This document shows, piece by piece, positions 16,313 through 24,900 of a DNA stretch of 64,000 bases; within the stretch, counting starts at the first letter, position 1; the number at the start of each line of letters is the position of its first letter. A program made the position numbers and the translations under genes. The notes beneath the pieces were generated by a model, which was given only the letters and a program-made list of their open reading frames with translations, had not been told where the DNA came from and made no database searches. This stretch comes from Methanobacterium_B sp963703015 (lineage in GTDB: Archaea > Methanobacteriota > Methanobacteria > Methanobacteriales > Methanobacteriaceae): the NCBI GenBank assembly GCA_963703015.1, contig OY969779.1, forward strand, positions 620,001-684,000. Reading direction: 5' to 3'.

Positions 16313-16933
16313 TTAATACTTTCTTTTTAATATGGTTCCAACTAATCCACCCATGCCTGATAGGAAACTGAATACCAACAGAACTCCGATGGAAGCCACA
16401 CTTCCACTGGAGAGTGCAACTAAAACTCCCAGAACAACACCAACAAGTCCGCCGTTAACAATTCCATCCTTGAATTTAGTACTTCCACCGATGTAGGAAG
16501 CTATTAATCCTGAGACTATTGAAATAATAATTGCAATTACTCCAAATGTTATTAACATTCTGTAGGGAATATCATCAGGCTTTTGAGGAATATTACTTCC
16601 AAAAAGTGCAAATACAGCAACTAACGTAGTTAATAATAGAAATCCAAACCCCACAGCCACACCTACAATGCTCAGTCCAGTTGTCTGTTCAATACCATGG
16701 TTTTCAACGGGATTTCCGCAGTTGTTACATATTCCTGTGTTTGGAGATATTTCAGCTCCACATTTTTCACATTTGTTTTTCGAAACTGCAGGTTCTATTA
16801 CAGTTGCATTTCTGCCAAGACTGTTTCTGTAGGATAATTTTCCCCCACACTCGCATTTTTCATAACAAAAAGAGGCTTTACCCTCTTCAAGCTCGTAATA
16901 TTTACCGCATTGTTCGCACACAAGATATGACAT
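16313..16933 (-). CDS. zinc-ribbon membrane protein, hypothetical
   Basis: The 206-residue product has two N-terminal Cys4 zinc ribbons (YLVCEQCGKYYEL with CYEKCECGGKL; then KNKCEKCGAEISPNTGICNN) up to about residue 80. Four or five membrane helices follow in the remainder, with Gly-rich turns (GGLVGVVLGVLVAL, SFLSGMGGLVGTI). The C-terminal part resembles the small TIGR04086/DUF5518-like membrane families, but I cannot name it with certainty. It lies 61 bases downstream of the methylthiotransferase gene and may be transcribed with it. Confidence 0.7.
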   Translation of the reverse strand: MSYLVCEQCGKYYELEEGKASFCYEKCECGGKLSYRNSLGRNATVIEPAVSKNKCEKCGAEISPNTGICNNCGNPVENHGIEQTTGLSIVGVAVGFGFLLLTTLVAVFALFGSNIPQKPDDIPYRMLITFGVIAIIISIVSGLIASYIGGSTKFKDGIVNGGLVGVVLGVLVALSSGSVASIGVLLVFSFLSGMGGLVGTILKRKY

Positions 16934-16994
16934 TGGTTCACCACTTCTAAAATATTAATTTGAATCTAGTAATAAATTTTGGTTAAATTTTCTT

Positions 16995-18272
16995 TTATTC
17001 ATCTAACTCTGACATCAAGTAGGTTGGTTTAGCATCCTTGATAAGCACATCAACAAAACTTCCAATTTCTGCATCTTCAATAATCACTGTTTTATAACCA
17101 TCACTACGACCCACAAATCCACCTTTACGTCCCTTATTTGTTACTAGGATGGTTTGTTTTGATCCGACCATTGAGCTGTTCTTTCTCATTGCAATTTCCA
17201 TTTTAAGATCGTTTAATGCTTTGGAACGTTTCTTCATTGTTTCATGGTTAATTTCCTCAAGTTGGGATGATGCTGTTCCTGGTCTGTGCATGTACTTGGA
17301 TATATGGAGAAAGTCGGGTTCTAATTCCTTGATGAGATCTAGAGTTGCCTTAAAATCCTCATCTGTCTCTGTTGGATATCCAACAATTATGTCCGTGGAA
17401 ATTGAAATGTCTGGAATTTCTTCCCTGAACCTTGAAACTATGGCCCTATATTCATCCACAGTATGGCACCTGTTCATGTCCTGAAGTACGGTGTTACTCC
17501 CGCTTTGAATTGGTAAATGGAGAAATTTATAGCATTTTCCCTTTTTGAAGGCTTTAATTATGGGTTCAACCTGGTTCATTACGCTCTTTGGATGCATCAT
17601 ACCCACCCTGAGCTTGAATTTTCCATCTATATCCGAGATCATGCTTATGAGATCTGCTAAAGATTCACCAGTATCCTTTCCATATGCAGCAGTATCCTGG
17701 GCTGTGAGCTGAATCTCCTTACAACCCTCTTTAACTGCTTGTTCTGCTTCTTTTTTGATCATTTCTGAGGAGTAACTTTGTATTCTTCCCCTTGCAAATC
17801 TGGTGCAGCAGTATGTGCAGAAACCATCACATCCCTCGCAGATTTGAATGATGTGTATGATGGGGTTTGAACGAATTTTAGGCAGGCCAACCTTGGGTTC
17901 TGAAGAAAACCCGGTTTCCCTGACAATGTTTCCTTCATGAACTGAATTAACTATGTCATAGGTTTTTTTTATTTTATGAGGCCCAATCCAGCTTGCTTCA
18001 GGTGCTGCATCTGCCAGTTTTTCTGGATTGATCTCAACCATACATCCCGAGATCAGGAGTTTAGATTCTGGATACTGTTCCTGCATCTTTCTTATTTTTG
18101 TGAGAACCTTCTGTTCAGTTGGATGTTTCACATAGCATGTGTTCATAATGATTGTGTCTGCATCCTCTGGAGAATCAACCAGTTCAACCATATTCTCCTT
18201 GAGTATCCCTGCCATTATCTGTGAGTCAGCTTGATTGAATGTACATCCTACTGTTTCAATGTATACCTTCAT
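16995..18272 (-). CDS. tRNA t6A37 methylthiotransferase (e-MtaB/CDKAL1 type)
   Basis: This radical SAM enzyme adds a methylthio group to t6A at position 37 of tRNAs. The 425-residue protein has the N-terminal methylthiotransferase domain (MKVYIETVGCTFNQADSQIM, with CYVKHPTEQ and SGCMVEINPE), the radical SAM site CEGCDGFCTYCCTRFARGR at about residue 144, and a C-terminal TRAM domain (about 365-425). The start at 18272 is chosen because homology begins there; a longer reading adds 16 unrelated residues. The archaeal/eukaryotic subgroup is suggested by TFNQADSQ. A 259-base gap follows upstream. Confidence 0.92.
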   Translation of the reverse strand: MKVYIETVGCTFNQADSQIMAGILKENMVELVDSPEDADTIIMNTCYVKHPTEQKVLTKIRKMQEQYPESKLLISGCMVEINPEKLADAAPEASWIGPHKIKKTYDIVNSVHEGNIVRETGFSSEPKVGLPKIRSNPIIHIIQICEGCDGFCTYCCTRFARGRIQSYSSEMIKKEAEQAVKEGCKEIQLTAQDTAAYGKDTGESLADLISMISDIDGKFKLRVGMMHPKSVMNQVEPIIKAFKKGKCYKFLHLPIQSGSNTVLQDMNRCHTVDEYRAIVSRFREEIPDISISTDIIVGYPTETDEDFKATLDLIKELEPDFLHISKYMHRPGTASSQLEEINHETMKKRSKALNDLKMEIAMRKNSSMVGSKQTILVTNKGRKGGFVGRSDGYKTVIIEDAEIGSFVDVLIKDAKPTYLMSELDE

Positions 18273-18531
18273 GTTATATCCCTTTAATTTTGATAGTAAA
18301 TTAGTAAAAAAATTAGTCAAAAACTATGATTAATGTTTAGATCTTTTTAACTGCAGATCTCTAAAAAATTTTTTAGTAAAATGCTGGAGTAAACATTTTA
18401 ATTAGAATTTCCTATTTTTTTTGTAAGATCAACAAACAGATGATTCAACACATTATAAATCCTGTTCTGAATCTGGTTTGTAACTTAACATTCTATTATA
18501 AAACCATATATATTTTTATGTGTTCCTTGGT

Positions 18532-19182
18532 TTACTCTTCAGGCCAGCCATGTTCACCTATCATTGGCACAAAAACTACCCCACCAAGGTTAAATGTTTG
18601 AAATTCAGTTTTTCCCCTTCTTAAAATACATATAAGTTCCTGATGATTAGGATCTTCACCTACTGGAGTCAACAATCTGCCACCGATCTTTAATTGATCC
18701 ATTAATGGATCTGGAATTTTAGGGGCGCTTGCAGCTGCATATATCCTATCGTAGGGAGCTTTTTCTGGATAACCACCTGTTCCATCCCCAAAGATCACTG
18801 AAACATTGGTGAATCCTGTTCTATTTAGATTTTGTTCTGCCCTTTCTTTGAGGGCTTCTATCCTTTCAATGGTATAAACATGGCCCTCAGGACCTATAAT
18901 TTCAGCCACAACAGCTGCGTTGTACCCAAACCCCGTTCCTATTTCTAAAACGTTCATTCCAGGTTTCAGAGATAGTTGTTCACATATTATGGCCACCATA
19001 TGGGGTGCTGAAATTGTCTGTCCATGTTTGAGTGGTATTGGCCTGTCTAAATAAGCCAGATCCCTGGTTTCGGGAGTCATAAATTCTTCCCTTGGCACAT
19101 TGAGCATGGCCTTTTTAACCTTTTGAGTTTTAATATAGCCCATATCCCATAATGTATTAACCAGTTCTCTTCTCTTCTTCAT
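18532..19182 (-). CDS. pcm: protein-L-isoaspartate O-methyltransferase
   Basis: This enzyme methylates isoaspartyl residues in aged proteins so they can revert to aspartate. The 216-residue SAM-dependent methyltransferase shows the family motifs in order: GQTISAPHMVAIICEQL, the SAM loop VLEIGTGFGYNAAVVAEI at about residue 80, VYTIERIEAL, and GDGTGGYPEKAPYDRIYAAA. Its start lies inside the end of the upstream zinc-finger gene (26-base overlap, different frame), so the two are translationally coupled. Confidence 0.95.
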   Translation of the reverse strand: MKKRRELVNTLWDMGYIKTQKVKKAMLNVPREEFMTPETRDLAYLDRPIPLKHGQTISAPHMVAIICEQLSLKPGMNVLEIGTGFGYNAAVVAEIIGPEGHVYTIERIEALKERAEQNLNRTGFTNVSVIFGDGTGGYPEKAPYDRIYAAASAPKIPDPLMDQLKIGGRLLTPVGEDPNHQELICILRRGKTEFQTFNLGGVVFVPMIGEHGWPEE

Positions 19183-19801
19183 CTACACTACCAGTTGGAA
19201 CTTCAACAATCTTAGAAGTTAAATCATAATTGTAACGTCTTAAATCTTTATCTGGCCTTCCATAAACCCTCTTTATTACAAATGCCTTGGCAAATCCCTT
19301 CCGCATTTTTCTATCTTGGGTTTTCATTGCCCTTACCTTGAAGATTTCAGTTCCCAGCTTTACCACATCTCCAATGGTAATTTCAAATTCCCGGTCTACT
19401 TCAACCTTTCTTGACATTATTTTTCCACCATAATCCACAGAAATACCAATTCTTGCAGGTATATCTATGTAGGATGCCCATATTGTATCGATATCTGATA
19501 CCTTTGCAACCATGACCCTTCCACCCCTGTTGTTCTCTATGGATGTTATCTGGGCAGGTCTTCCATCTAGATCAAGTATTCCTTCAAATTCTAGAACTTC
19601 ATCAGGATACAGGTCAACCGATGTTTTGTTGGAGGATTCATATTCACTTACAACAACCCTTATTTTTAGTGGTTTTTCGACTGCTACAGTTTCTCTGAAT
19701 ATGTTTCCACATTCGTTACATTGTAGTAATAATTCCTTGGATTTTTTACCCTTGGATTTTAGTATTTCGCAGGATTCAGACCCGCATTGAGTGCAATTCA
19801 T
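19157..19801 (-). CDS. HVO_0476 family zinc-finger protein
   Basis: The 214-residue protein opens with a zinc finger (MNCTQCGSESCEIL and LLLQCNECGNIF) and continues with a beta-rich region ending in SRKVEVDREFEITIGDVVKL and AKAFVIKRVYGRPDKDLRRY. This matches the archaeal HVO_0476 family, found in most euryarchaea with unknown function; the basic conserved C-terminal part suggests RNA or ribosome association. The frame overlaps pcm by 26 bases, and the pairing hints at a co-regulated unit. The AT-rich gap 19802-20014 has no gene. Confidence 0.85.
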   Translation of the reverse strand: MNCTQCGSESCEILKSKGKKSKELLLQCNECGNIFRETVAVEKPLKIRVVVSEYESSNKTSVDLYPDEVLEFEGILDLDGRPAQITSIENNRGGRVMVAKVSDIDTIWASYIDIPARIGISVDYGGKIMSRKVEVDREFEITIGDVVKLGTEIFKVRAMKTQDRKMRKGFAKAFVIKRVYGRPDKDLRRYNYDLTSKIVEVPTGSVDEEEKRTG

Positions 19802-20014
19802 TTTTAACTTCCTTAAACTAATTAATGGATTTTCCTTTGTTTATTTTCTATTTTATATTTGTACCTAGATCAATATGTACCCATGGAATATTTATTTTCA
19901 ACATTTTCATACCAAAATAAGAATTGATATAAAATCTGCAAATTTCTAAAACTCAAATGTAGTTTCTAAAAAAAAGTGATTAGCCAAAAAAATAGGGTGC
20001 ATAAAAAAAATCTA

Positions 20015-20506
20015 TTACTGTGATTCTTTGACCTTGAGATAATGTTTGACAAGTCCACCGTCTGAAAGGATTTCAAGCATGAAATTGTCGAACGGTTGGA
20101 TACTAAATTCCGAACCTGTGGATTTATTGAGTATAACACCTTTTTCAAGATCTATACAAAGTTCATCTCCTTTTTCGGCCGTTACATCTGCTGTTATTAC
20201 TGGCAGACCGATGTTTATGGCGTTTCTGTAGAATATCCTTGCAAATGACTTTGCTATGATTGCTGAAATCCCTGCATGTTTAAGTGCTACAGGTGCCTGT
20301 TCCCTTGATGAGCCACACCCAAAATTCCAGCCAGCAACAATTATATCTCCTTCATCAACGTTTTCTGCGAAATGAGGATCTTCAGCTTCCATCACATGGC
20401 ATGAAAGATCATCCAGACAGAATGTACGAAGGTATCTTCCAGCTATTATCACATCAGTATCAATACTGTCCCTGAACTTCCAAACTTTGCCCTCTAATTT
20501 TTCCAT
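20015..20506 (-). CDS. hacB: homoaconitase small subunit (HacB)
   Basis: This subunit of the aconitase superfamily carries the swivelling domain with FRDSIDTDVIIAGRYLRT near the N-terminus and the signature GWNFGCGSSREQAPVALKHA at about residue 60. In methanogens the loop motif after Y distinguishes enzymes: YLRT goes with methanogen homoaconitase (chain elongation to 2-oxosuberate for coenzyme B), while isopropylmalate isomerase has YLVY/YLVM-type loops. Here it is YLRT, so HacB is preferred over LeuD. The large subunit is not in the window. It follows mptG by 25 bases at the end of the tes-mptG-hacB run. Confidence 0.85.
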   Translation of the reverse strand: MEKLEGKVWKFRDSIDTDVIIAGRYLRTFCLDDLSCHVMEAEDPHFAENVDEGDIIVAGWNFGCGSSREQAPVALKHAGISAIIAKSFARIFYRNAINIGLPVITADVTAEKGDELCIDLEKGVILNKSTGSEFSIQPFDNFMLEILSDGGLVKHYLKVKESQ

Positions 20507-20531
20507 ATGTCATCCCTCTACTAATTTTGTA

Positions 20532-21521
20532 TCAAAAAATTTTTGCTCCATGGTTCCTTGCTTGTGTCTGGATTACCTGGCCACCAATATCCTTAATGGA
20601 ATTTTTTGCTTCCCTAATCACATCTTTCACATTGGTATCTGTAACAGAATATATTGTGGGGCCAAAACTGCTCATTCCAACACCGGCAGCTCCAGAATTT
20701 CTTAATTCTTCCATAATTCTTTTTATATGAGCATTTTGTAACTTATTTTCGATCTTTTTAAATCCTGTATCTTGGATACTGTTAATGGCACTTCCAAATG
20801 AATCTAAATCTGATTCAACAACAGCAGGCATGAGTTTCATGAGTATGAGGTGTGATAACTTTTCAACCTCTTCAAGCTTTATTGGGCAATGTTTCTGGAA
20901 GGCATCGATTTCTTTAGATCCTGAAACTCCCCTCTCAACATCGGGAATTGTTAATATTATCTTCCAGTCCTCTGGAAAACTGTACCTTGTAATGATTGGA
21001 GGTGGTGATGCTGGGGAAGCTGATGAAGGTAGAAAACTGGATTTGTCACTGGCGCTGTGTCCGCCGTCAATTATGAAACCACCATTTTCAAAGGATTCAA
21101 CACCTATCCCTGAAGTTCCTCCCCTTCCAACAATTTTTGCAAGTTCGTGGGCATTTAATTTATCCCCATTCAATTTGGTCATCAGTTTAGCCACAGCTAA
21201 TGATAACTGTGTTCCTGATCCCAATCCTGAATGTGGAGGATATGCTGCATCTACCTTGAATTCAAATCCTTCAGTGTAATTCATGGCCTGAATTACCCTT
21301 GATGTTGCCATTTCAATTTTTTTGGAGTAGTCTTCCACTAATCCTGGAATCATTTGACTTTGGTTTGAGAAAATCGTGCTGATTCCACTATCTGCAGGTT
21401 CAGCTTCAATTTGAAGGCAGGGATCATCTATGGTTAATCCCACACCACCGTCAATTCTTCCATGAACACCATTTAGATCAATGAGTGTAATATGCAACCT
21501 TGAAGGAGTTTCAACGATCAA
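20532..21521 (-). CDS. mptG: beta-ribofuranosylaminobenzene 5'-phosphate synthase
   Basis: MptG joins 4-hydroxybenzoate (or aminobenzoate) and PRPP with loss of CO2, a committed step to tetrahydromethanopterin, the C1 carrier of methanogenesis. The 329-residue GHMP-type protein begins IVETPSRLHITLIDLNGVHG and has the ATP-loop-like PPHSGLGSGTQLSLAVAKLM at about residue 95, RGGTSGIGVESF, and the late motif GAAGVGMSSFGPTIYSV. It sits between tes (21 bases upstream) and hacB (25 bases downstream), all on the minus strand. Confidence 0.93.
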   Translation of the reverse strand: MIVETPSRLHITLIDLNGVHGRIDGGVGLTIDDPCLQIEAEPADSGISTIFSNQSQMIPGLVEDYSKKIEMATSRVIQAMNYTEGFEFKVDAAYPPHSGLGSGTQLSLAVAKLMTKLNGDKLNAHELAKIVGRGGTSGIGVESFENGGFIIDGGHSASDKSSFLPSSASPASPPPIITRYSFPEDWKIILTIPDVERGVSGSKEIDAFQKHCPIKLEEVEKLSHLILMKLMPAVVESDLDSFGSAINSIQDTGFKKIENKLQNAHIKRIMEELRNSGAAGVGMSSFGPTIYSVTDTNVKDVIREAKNSIKDIGGQVIQTQARNHGAKIF

Positions 21522-21542
21522 AATTACAACCCCACTATTTTT

Positions 21543-23048
21543 TTATTTATATTTAGGCATATCTTTAAGTGGTTTTGAGAATTTATCCTCGATTTCCGGT
21601 CTGTAAAGTGTGTTCATGGAGCAAAATGGTATGATCCTACCATCAGGTACAGCGTAGTGTATAACACATCTTCTAACTCTGTCTTGATCGAAGTTGAATG
21701 GATCCATGAAGTGCATGCATGATACCAGTAATGTTCTTTTATGGAATTCTCCAAGTGCCTTGTAGGATCTTTCCTTGAACACTGCTGTAATGATACTTCT
21801 TAAATCTACAGATTCTGGAGATTTGGACATGTCCACAGTTTTTGGAAGTTCCATTGTGGCCCTTGCAACGATCTTAGCCTTTGCAACCAATCCACCATCT
21901 TCCAGTTTTTCTGTGCTGTTTTCCAAGAGACCAAAGAATCTGTCAACATCTATGAATCTGGTGATAGGTATCATCTTATCCTCATCCAAAAATACGTAGG
22001 TAGCTGTACCACAGTGTGGATGGCATGTAAATGTTACTTGAGCATCCTTTCCATCCATTGCCTCTATAAATTCGGAAATTGGAGTCACACTACTGGCCGG
22101 ATAGAAATCTTCCACAGTAATTTGTGAATCTGTCTGTTCTTCCACCATCTCTGTAAAGTCAGGTACAGTTACACGTTGGGATTCCACTTCGTCTGCAGGT
22201 GTTCTGCCAGCAAATGAAACTGGTTGGAAGTTAACTCCCCTTATGATGTCGATGTTGTCGGTTGCAAACTTGAGTATAGCACCTATCTGATCATCATTTA
22301 TTCCCTTAAGTAAAGTTGGTACGAGTACAATTCCCAAATTGGCTTTACGGCAGTTTTCTATTGCCTTTAGTTTGGTTGCAAGTAGAGGCTTTTGCCTGAT
22401 CTCCAGGTATGGTTCCTCTGTAACACCATCAAACTGTAAATATACGGTGTTTAAACCTGCGTCTTTGAGTTCCTGAGCAAGGGAAGGTAATCTAGCAAGC
22501 CTAACTCCGTTAGTTGCAATTTGTGTGTGCGAAAATCCTTCTTCCTTGGCAAGTTTTATCAGATCAACAAGATCTTTACGTACTGTTGGCTCACCACCAG
22601 CGTATTGAATTGCTGGGGTTGGAACAGGTCTGTTGTTCCTTAAATTGCGTAACATTGTCCTTATTTCTTCATATGATGGCTCATATAATTTTTTAGAAAC
22701 TGCAGCATTGGCAAAACAAACAGGACATTTCAAATTACATCTGTTGGTAACATCTATAAGTCCTAGGACTGTGTGGCTTTCATGCTCATCACATATCCCA
22801 CAGTTATTAGGACAATCTGTATCTGCAATTGTTTGTGGATTTTCAATACCGTTCCCTACTCTATCGTAGTTCTCTGCTTTGTTATAAATCTCTGAATTGC
22901 TCCAATAGGTGTTAATAAATTCTCCGTGTTCAGAGCATGTTTTCTTTATCAGTATTTTGCCTTCATCTTCATATACCTCTGCATCTACAACTTTGAGGCA
23001 TATGGGGCATAGACTTTTGGTATTTTTTATAATTATCATCCCACCCAT
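21543..23048 (-). CDS. tes: tetraether lipid synthase (Tes) radical SAM protein
   Basis: Tes couples the tails of two archaeal diether lipids into membrane-spanning tetraethers by carbon-carbon bond formation. The 501-residue protein has cysteines 14, 17 and 38 in an N-terminal metal site (SLCPICLKV), C79/C83/C86 (DCPNNCGICDEH), the radical SAM motif C104-C108-C111 (RCNLKCPVCFAN), and further cysteines in FTCHPHCGT and IIPFCSMN. This is the layout of the MJ0619-type enzymes with extra clusters. A second ATG three codons in is possible. It is divergent from carS (56 bases between starts) and heads the run with mptG and hacB. Confidence 0.9.
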   Translation of the reverse strand: MGGMIIIKNTKSLCPICLKVVDAEVYEDEGKILIKKTCSEHGEFINTYWSNSEIYNKAENYDRVGNGIENPQTIADTDCPNNCGICDEHESHTVLGLIDVTNRCNLKCPVCFANAAVSKKLYEPSYEEIRTMLRNLRNNRPVPTPAIQYAGGEPTVRKDLVDLIKLAKEEGFSHTQIATNGVRLARLPSLAQELKDAGLNTVYLQFDGVTEEPYLEIRQKPLLATKLKAIENCRKANLGIVLVPTLLKGINDDQIGAILKFATDNIDIIRGVNFQPVSFAGRTPADEVESQRVTVPDFTEMVEEQTDSQITVEDFYPASSVTPISEFIEAMDGKDAQVTFTCHPHCGTATYVFLDEDKMIPITRFIDVDRFFGLLENSTEKLEDGGLVAKAKIVARATMELPKTVDMSKSPESVDLRSIITAVFKERSYKALGEFHKRTLLVSCMHFMDPFNFDQDRVRRCVIHYAVPDGRIIPFCSMNTLYRPEIEDKFSKPLKDMPKYK

Positions 23049-23104
23049 AACATTATTTAATAGCTAACTATAATTATTATCTTGTTTTAAATTGGAGGTA
23101 AACT
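23049..23104. promoter_or_regulatory. shared divergent promoter region of tes and carS
   Basis: Only 56 bases separate the two start codons. The region is AT-rich with TTATTTAATA and ATAATTATTAT blocks able to serve as TATA boxes in either direction, plus the carS SD GGAGGT. Expression of the two lipid genes is likely linked. Confidence 0.5.
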
Positions 23105-23623
23105 ATGGACTCTAGTGTAGTCAGTGTAATAAATTTATCAGCATATGCTATATACTTTATGTTACCTGCATACCTTGCCAACGTTACAGCTTTAGCATTT
23201 GGAGGTGGGAAACCACTTGATTTCAATCATAAATTTCGTGACGGGCGACGGTTAATAGGAAACGGAGTTACTGTAAGAGGAACAATAATAGGGATATTAA
23301 TTGGAACTTTAGTTGGAGTAGTACAGGGAATATTAACTGGAAATATAATTCAAGGTTTATTGTTAGGTTTCACCCTAGGTGCTGGGGCACTTATTGGAGA
23401 TGCATGTGGAAGTTTTATAAAGCGAAGGTTGAATATTGGAAGGGGAAAACCAGCCCCATTACTGGACCAGTTAGACTTCGTTGTGGGTGCATTAGTTTTT
23501 GCGTCGCTCATTGTAATTTTACCATTGGAAATGATCGTTATTATTTTAGTACTAACATTATTCTTACACCTTGGAACAAATATTATAGCATATATATTAG
23601 GAATTAAAGAAGTATGGTATTGA
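23105..23623 (+). CDS. carS: CDP-archaeol synthase
   Basis: CarS activates digeranylgeranylglyceryl phosphate with CTP to give CDP-archaeol, the precursor of archaeal polar lipids. This 172-residue integral membrane protein shows the family signature GGGKPLDFNHKFRDGRRLIG at about residues 37-56, then NGVTVRGTIIGILIGTLVG and GDACGSFIKRRLNIGRGKPA facing the cytoplasm, with about five membrane helices. GGAGGTAAACT precedes the ATG. It is transcribed away from tes, the later enzyme of the same lipid pathway. Confidence 0.95.
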   Translation: MDSSVVSVINLSAYAIYFMLPAYLANVTALAFGGGKPLDFNHKFRDGRRLIGNGVTVRGTIIGILIGTLVGVVQGILTGNIIQGLLLGFTLGAGALIGDACGSFIKRRLNIGRGKPAPLLDQLDFVVGALVFASLIVILPLEMIVIILVLTLFLHLGTNIIAYILGIKEVWY

Positions 23624-23853
23624 TTTATAAAAATTAAAACAATAATATGATATTAATAATTTTAAAAACGTTTAAACTAATATTTTAAAGTATTTAACAA
23701 TTTCTTAACAAATATTTAAAAAAATAACATAATTAAAACGATTTTTAGAATAGTTTACAGTTATAATTTGGGATACTTGTTAACAAACCCAATTCTTTAT
23801 AACCAAAACTTAAAAAATAGAATAATATTAAGAATTAAAACATAACAAAGGGT

Positions 23854-24900
23854 TTATAATCCTTTAAATTCTTCTAAATTTTTTTTGTTCAGATATGACG
23901 CCATTAGAAGTGCTGTTCCAACTGCAGGTGCATTTACACAATCTTCCTTTTCCAATATTTTATCCATACCAGTGTATGTAAGACCTGCAAGTTCACAGGC
24001 CATGGAAGCAATTATGTCCATTCCCAAACCAGTGGTAACCACATGGTAGAGGTGATTCCTCTTTGAAACCTCCTTTAAGGCCTCGGAAATTTTCCTAACC
24101 TGTTCAGAGTAGATGTAGGCTGCGATGTTTTCAATATCATCTGTACTTAGAACTTCAAGATCTCCGCACACCACCCTTGAAATTCTTCTTCGACAGTCTA
24201 CAATGGATTTTCCAGCACCATCCATGGTGACTCCTGTGTAATTTTCCTTCTTTATGTTACCTAAAACCATGTGAACATCTGCTGTGACAGCAAAAAGTTC
24301 TGATGCAACCCTTGCCATGGTTTCGTTTAAAGGAACAGTCTCCACCAGAGCAGCCACATTTGTTCTTAAAGTACCGGAATAAACTAGTTCACCAGTTTGC
24401 AACCTTTCAAGATCTGATCTTCCCAGGGCACATTCACTACCATTCTTTATGGGAATTATATCGGTGGTCGTGCTTCCTGTGTCAAGAAGTATGGCATCAG
24501 ATTTAATTTTAGCTGCAAGAGGTGCAGTTGCAATCCAATTAGCAGCTGCAGCCTTCAAAGGATCTTTCAATACTTCATTAAGACTCATCATTCCATCTAA
24601 ACCTACAAAACCCACAGGAACATCAAAGGCATCATAGGACTTGGAAGCGATATCTTCAACCCCTTCTTTTTTTGTTTTGTATGCATCAACCAGTTCTGCT
24701 GTCATTGAAATTCCAACAGCATCAACTTCACCGAATGGTTCTAATAGTTCCATTAAAACATTTGCAAGATCATCTTTACGCTCCCACATTGGAAGGTAAC
24801 TAAAATCTGTTTTTATATCTGTTATATCACCTGATTCATCCAGTTCCACCACTGCCAAATCCGTATTTGCTCCGCCTATATCAAAACCTGCTATTTTCAT
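23854..24900 (-). CDS. mfnF: methanofuran core synthase MfnF (H4MPT-linked C1 pathway protein family)
   Basis: The 348-residue protein has an ASKHA-like start (KIAGFDIGGANTDLAVVELD), a middle with DAILLDTGSTTTDIIPIKNG and a Gly-rich tail (CVNAPAVGTALLMASYL). It belongs to the hydantoinase-like family annotated as H4MPT-linked C1 transfer pathway protein. That family includes the enzyme condensing the aminomethylfuran diphosphate with gamma-glutamyltyramine to make the methanofuran core. The start overlaps the stop of mfnD by four bases, and two consecutive methanofuran genes strongly support the call. The family assignment is firm; equating it with MfnF is inference from family and context. 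Confidence 0.8.
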   Translation of the reverse strand: MKIAGFDIGGANTDLAVVELDESGDITDIKTDFSYLPMWERKDDLANVLMELLEPFGEVDAVGISMTAELVDAYKTKKEGVEDIASKSYDAFDVPVGFVGLDGMMSLNEVLKDPLKAAAANWIATAPLAAKIKSDAILLDTGSTTTDIIPIKNGSECALGRSDLERLQTGELVYSGTLRTNVAALVETVPLNETMARVASELFAVTADVHMVLGNIKKENYTGVTMDGAGKSIVDCRRRISRVVCGDLEVLSTDDIENIAAYIYSEQVRKISEALKEVSKRNHLYHVVTTGLGMDIIASMACELAGLTYTGMDKILEKEDCVNAPAVGTALLMASYLNKKNLEEFKGL

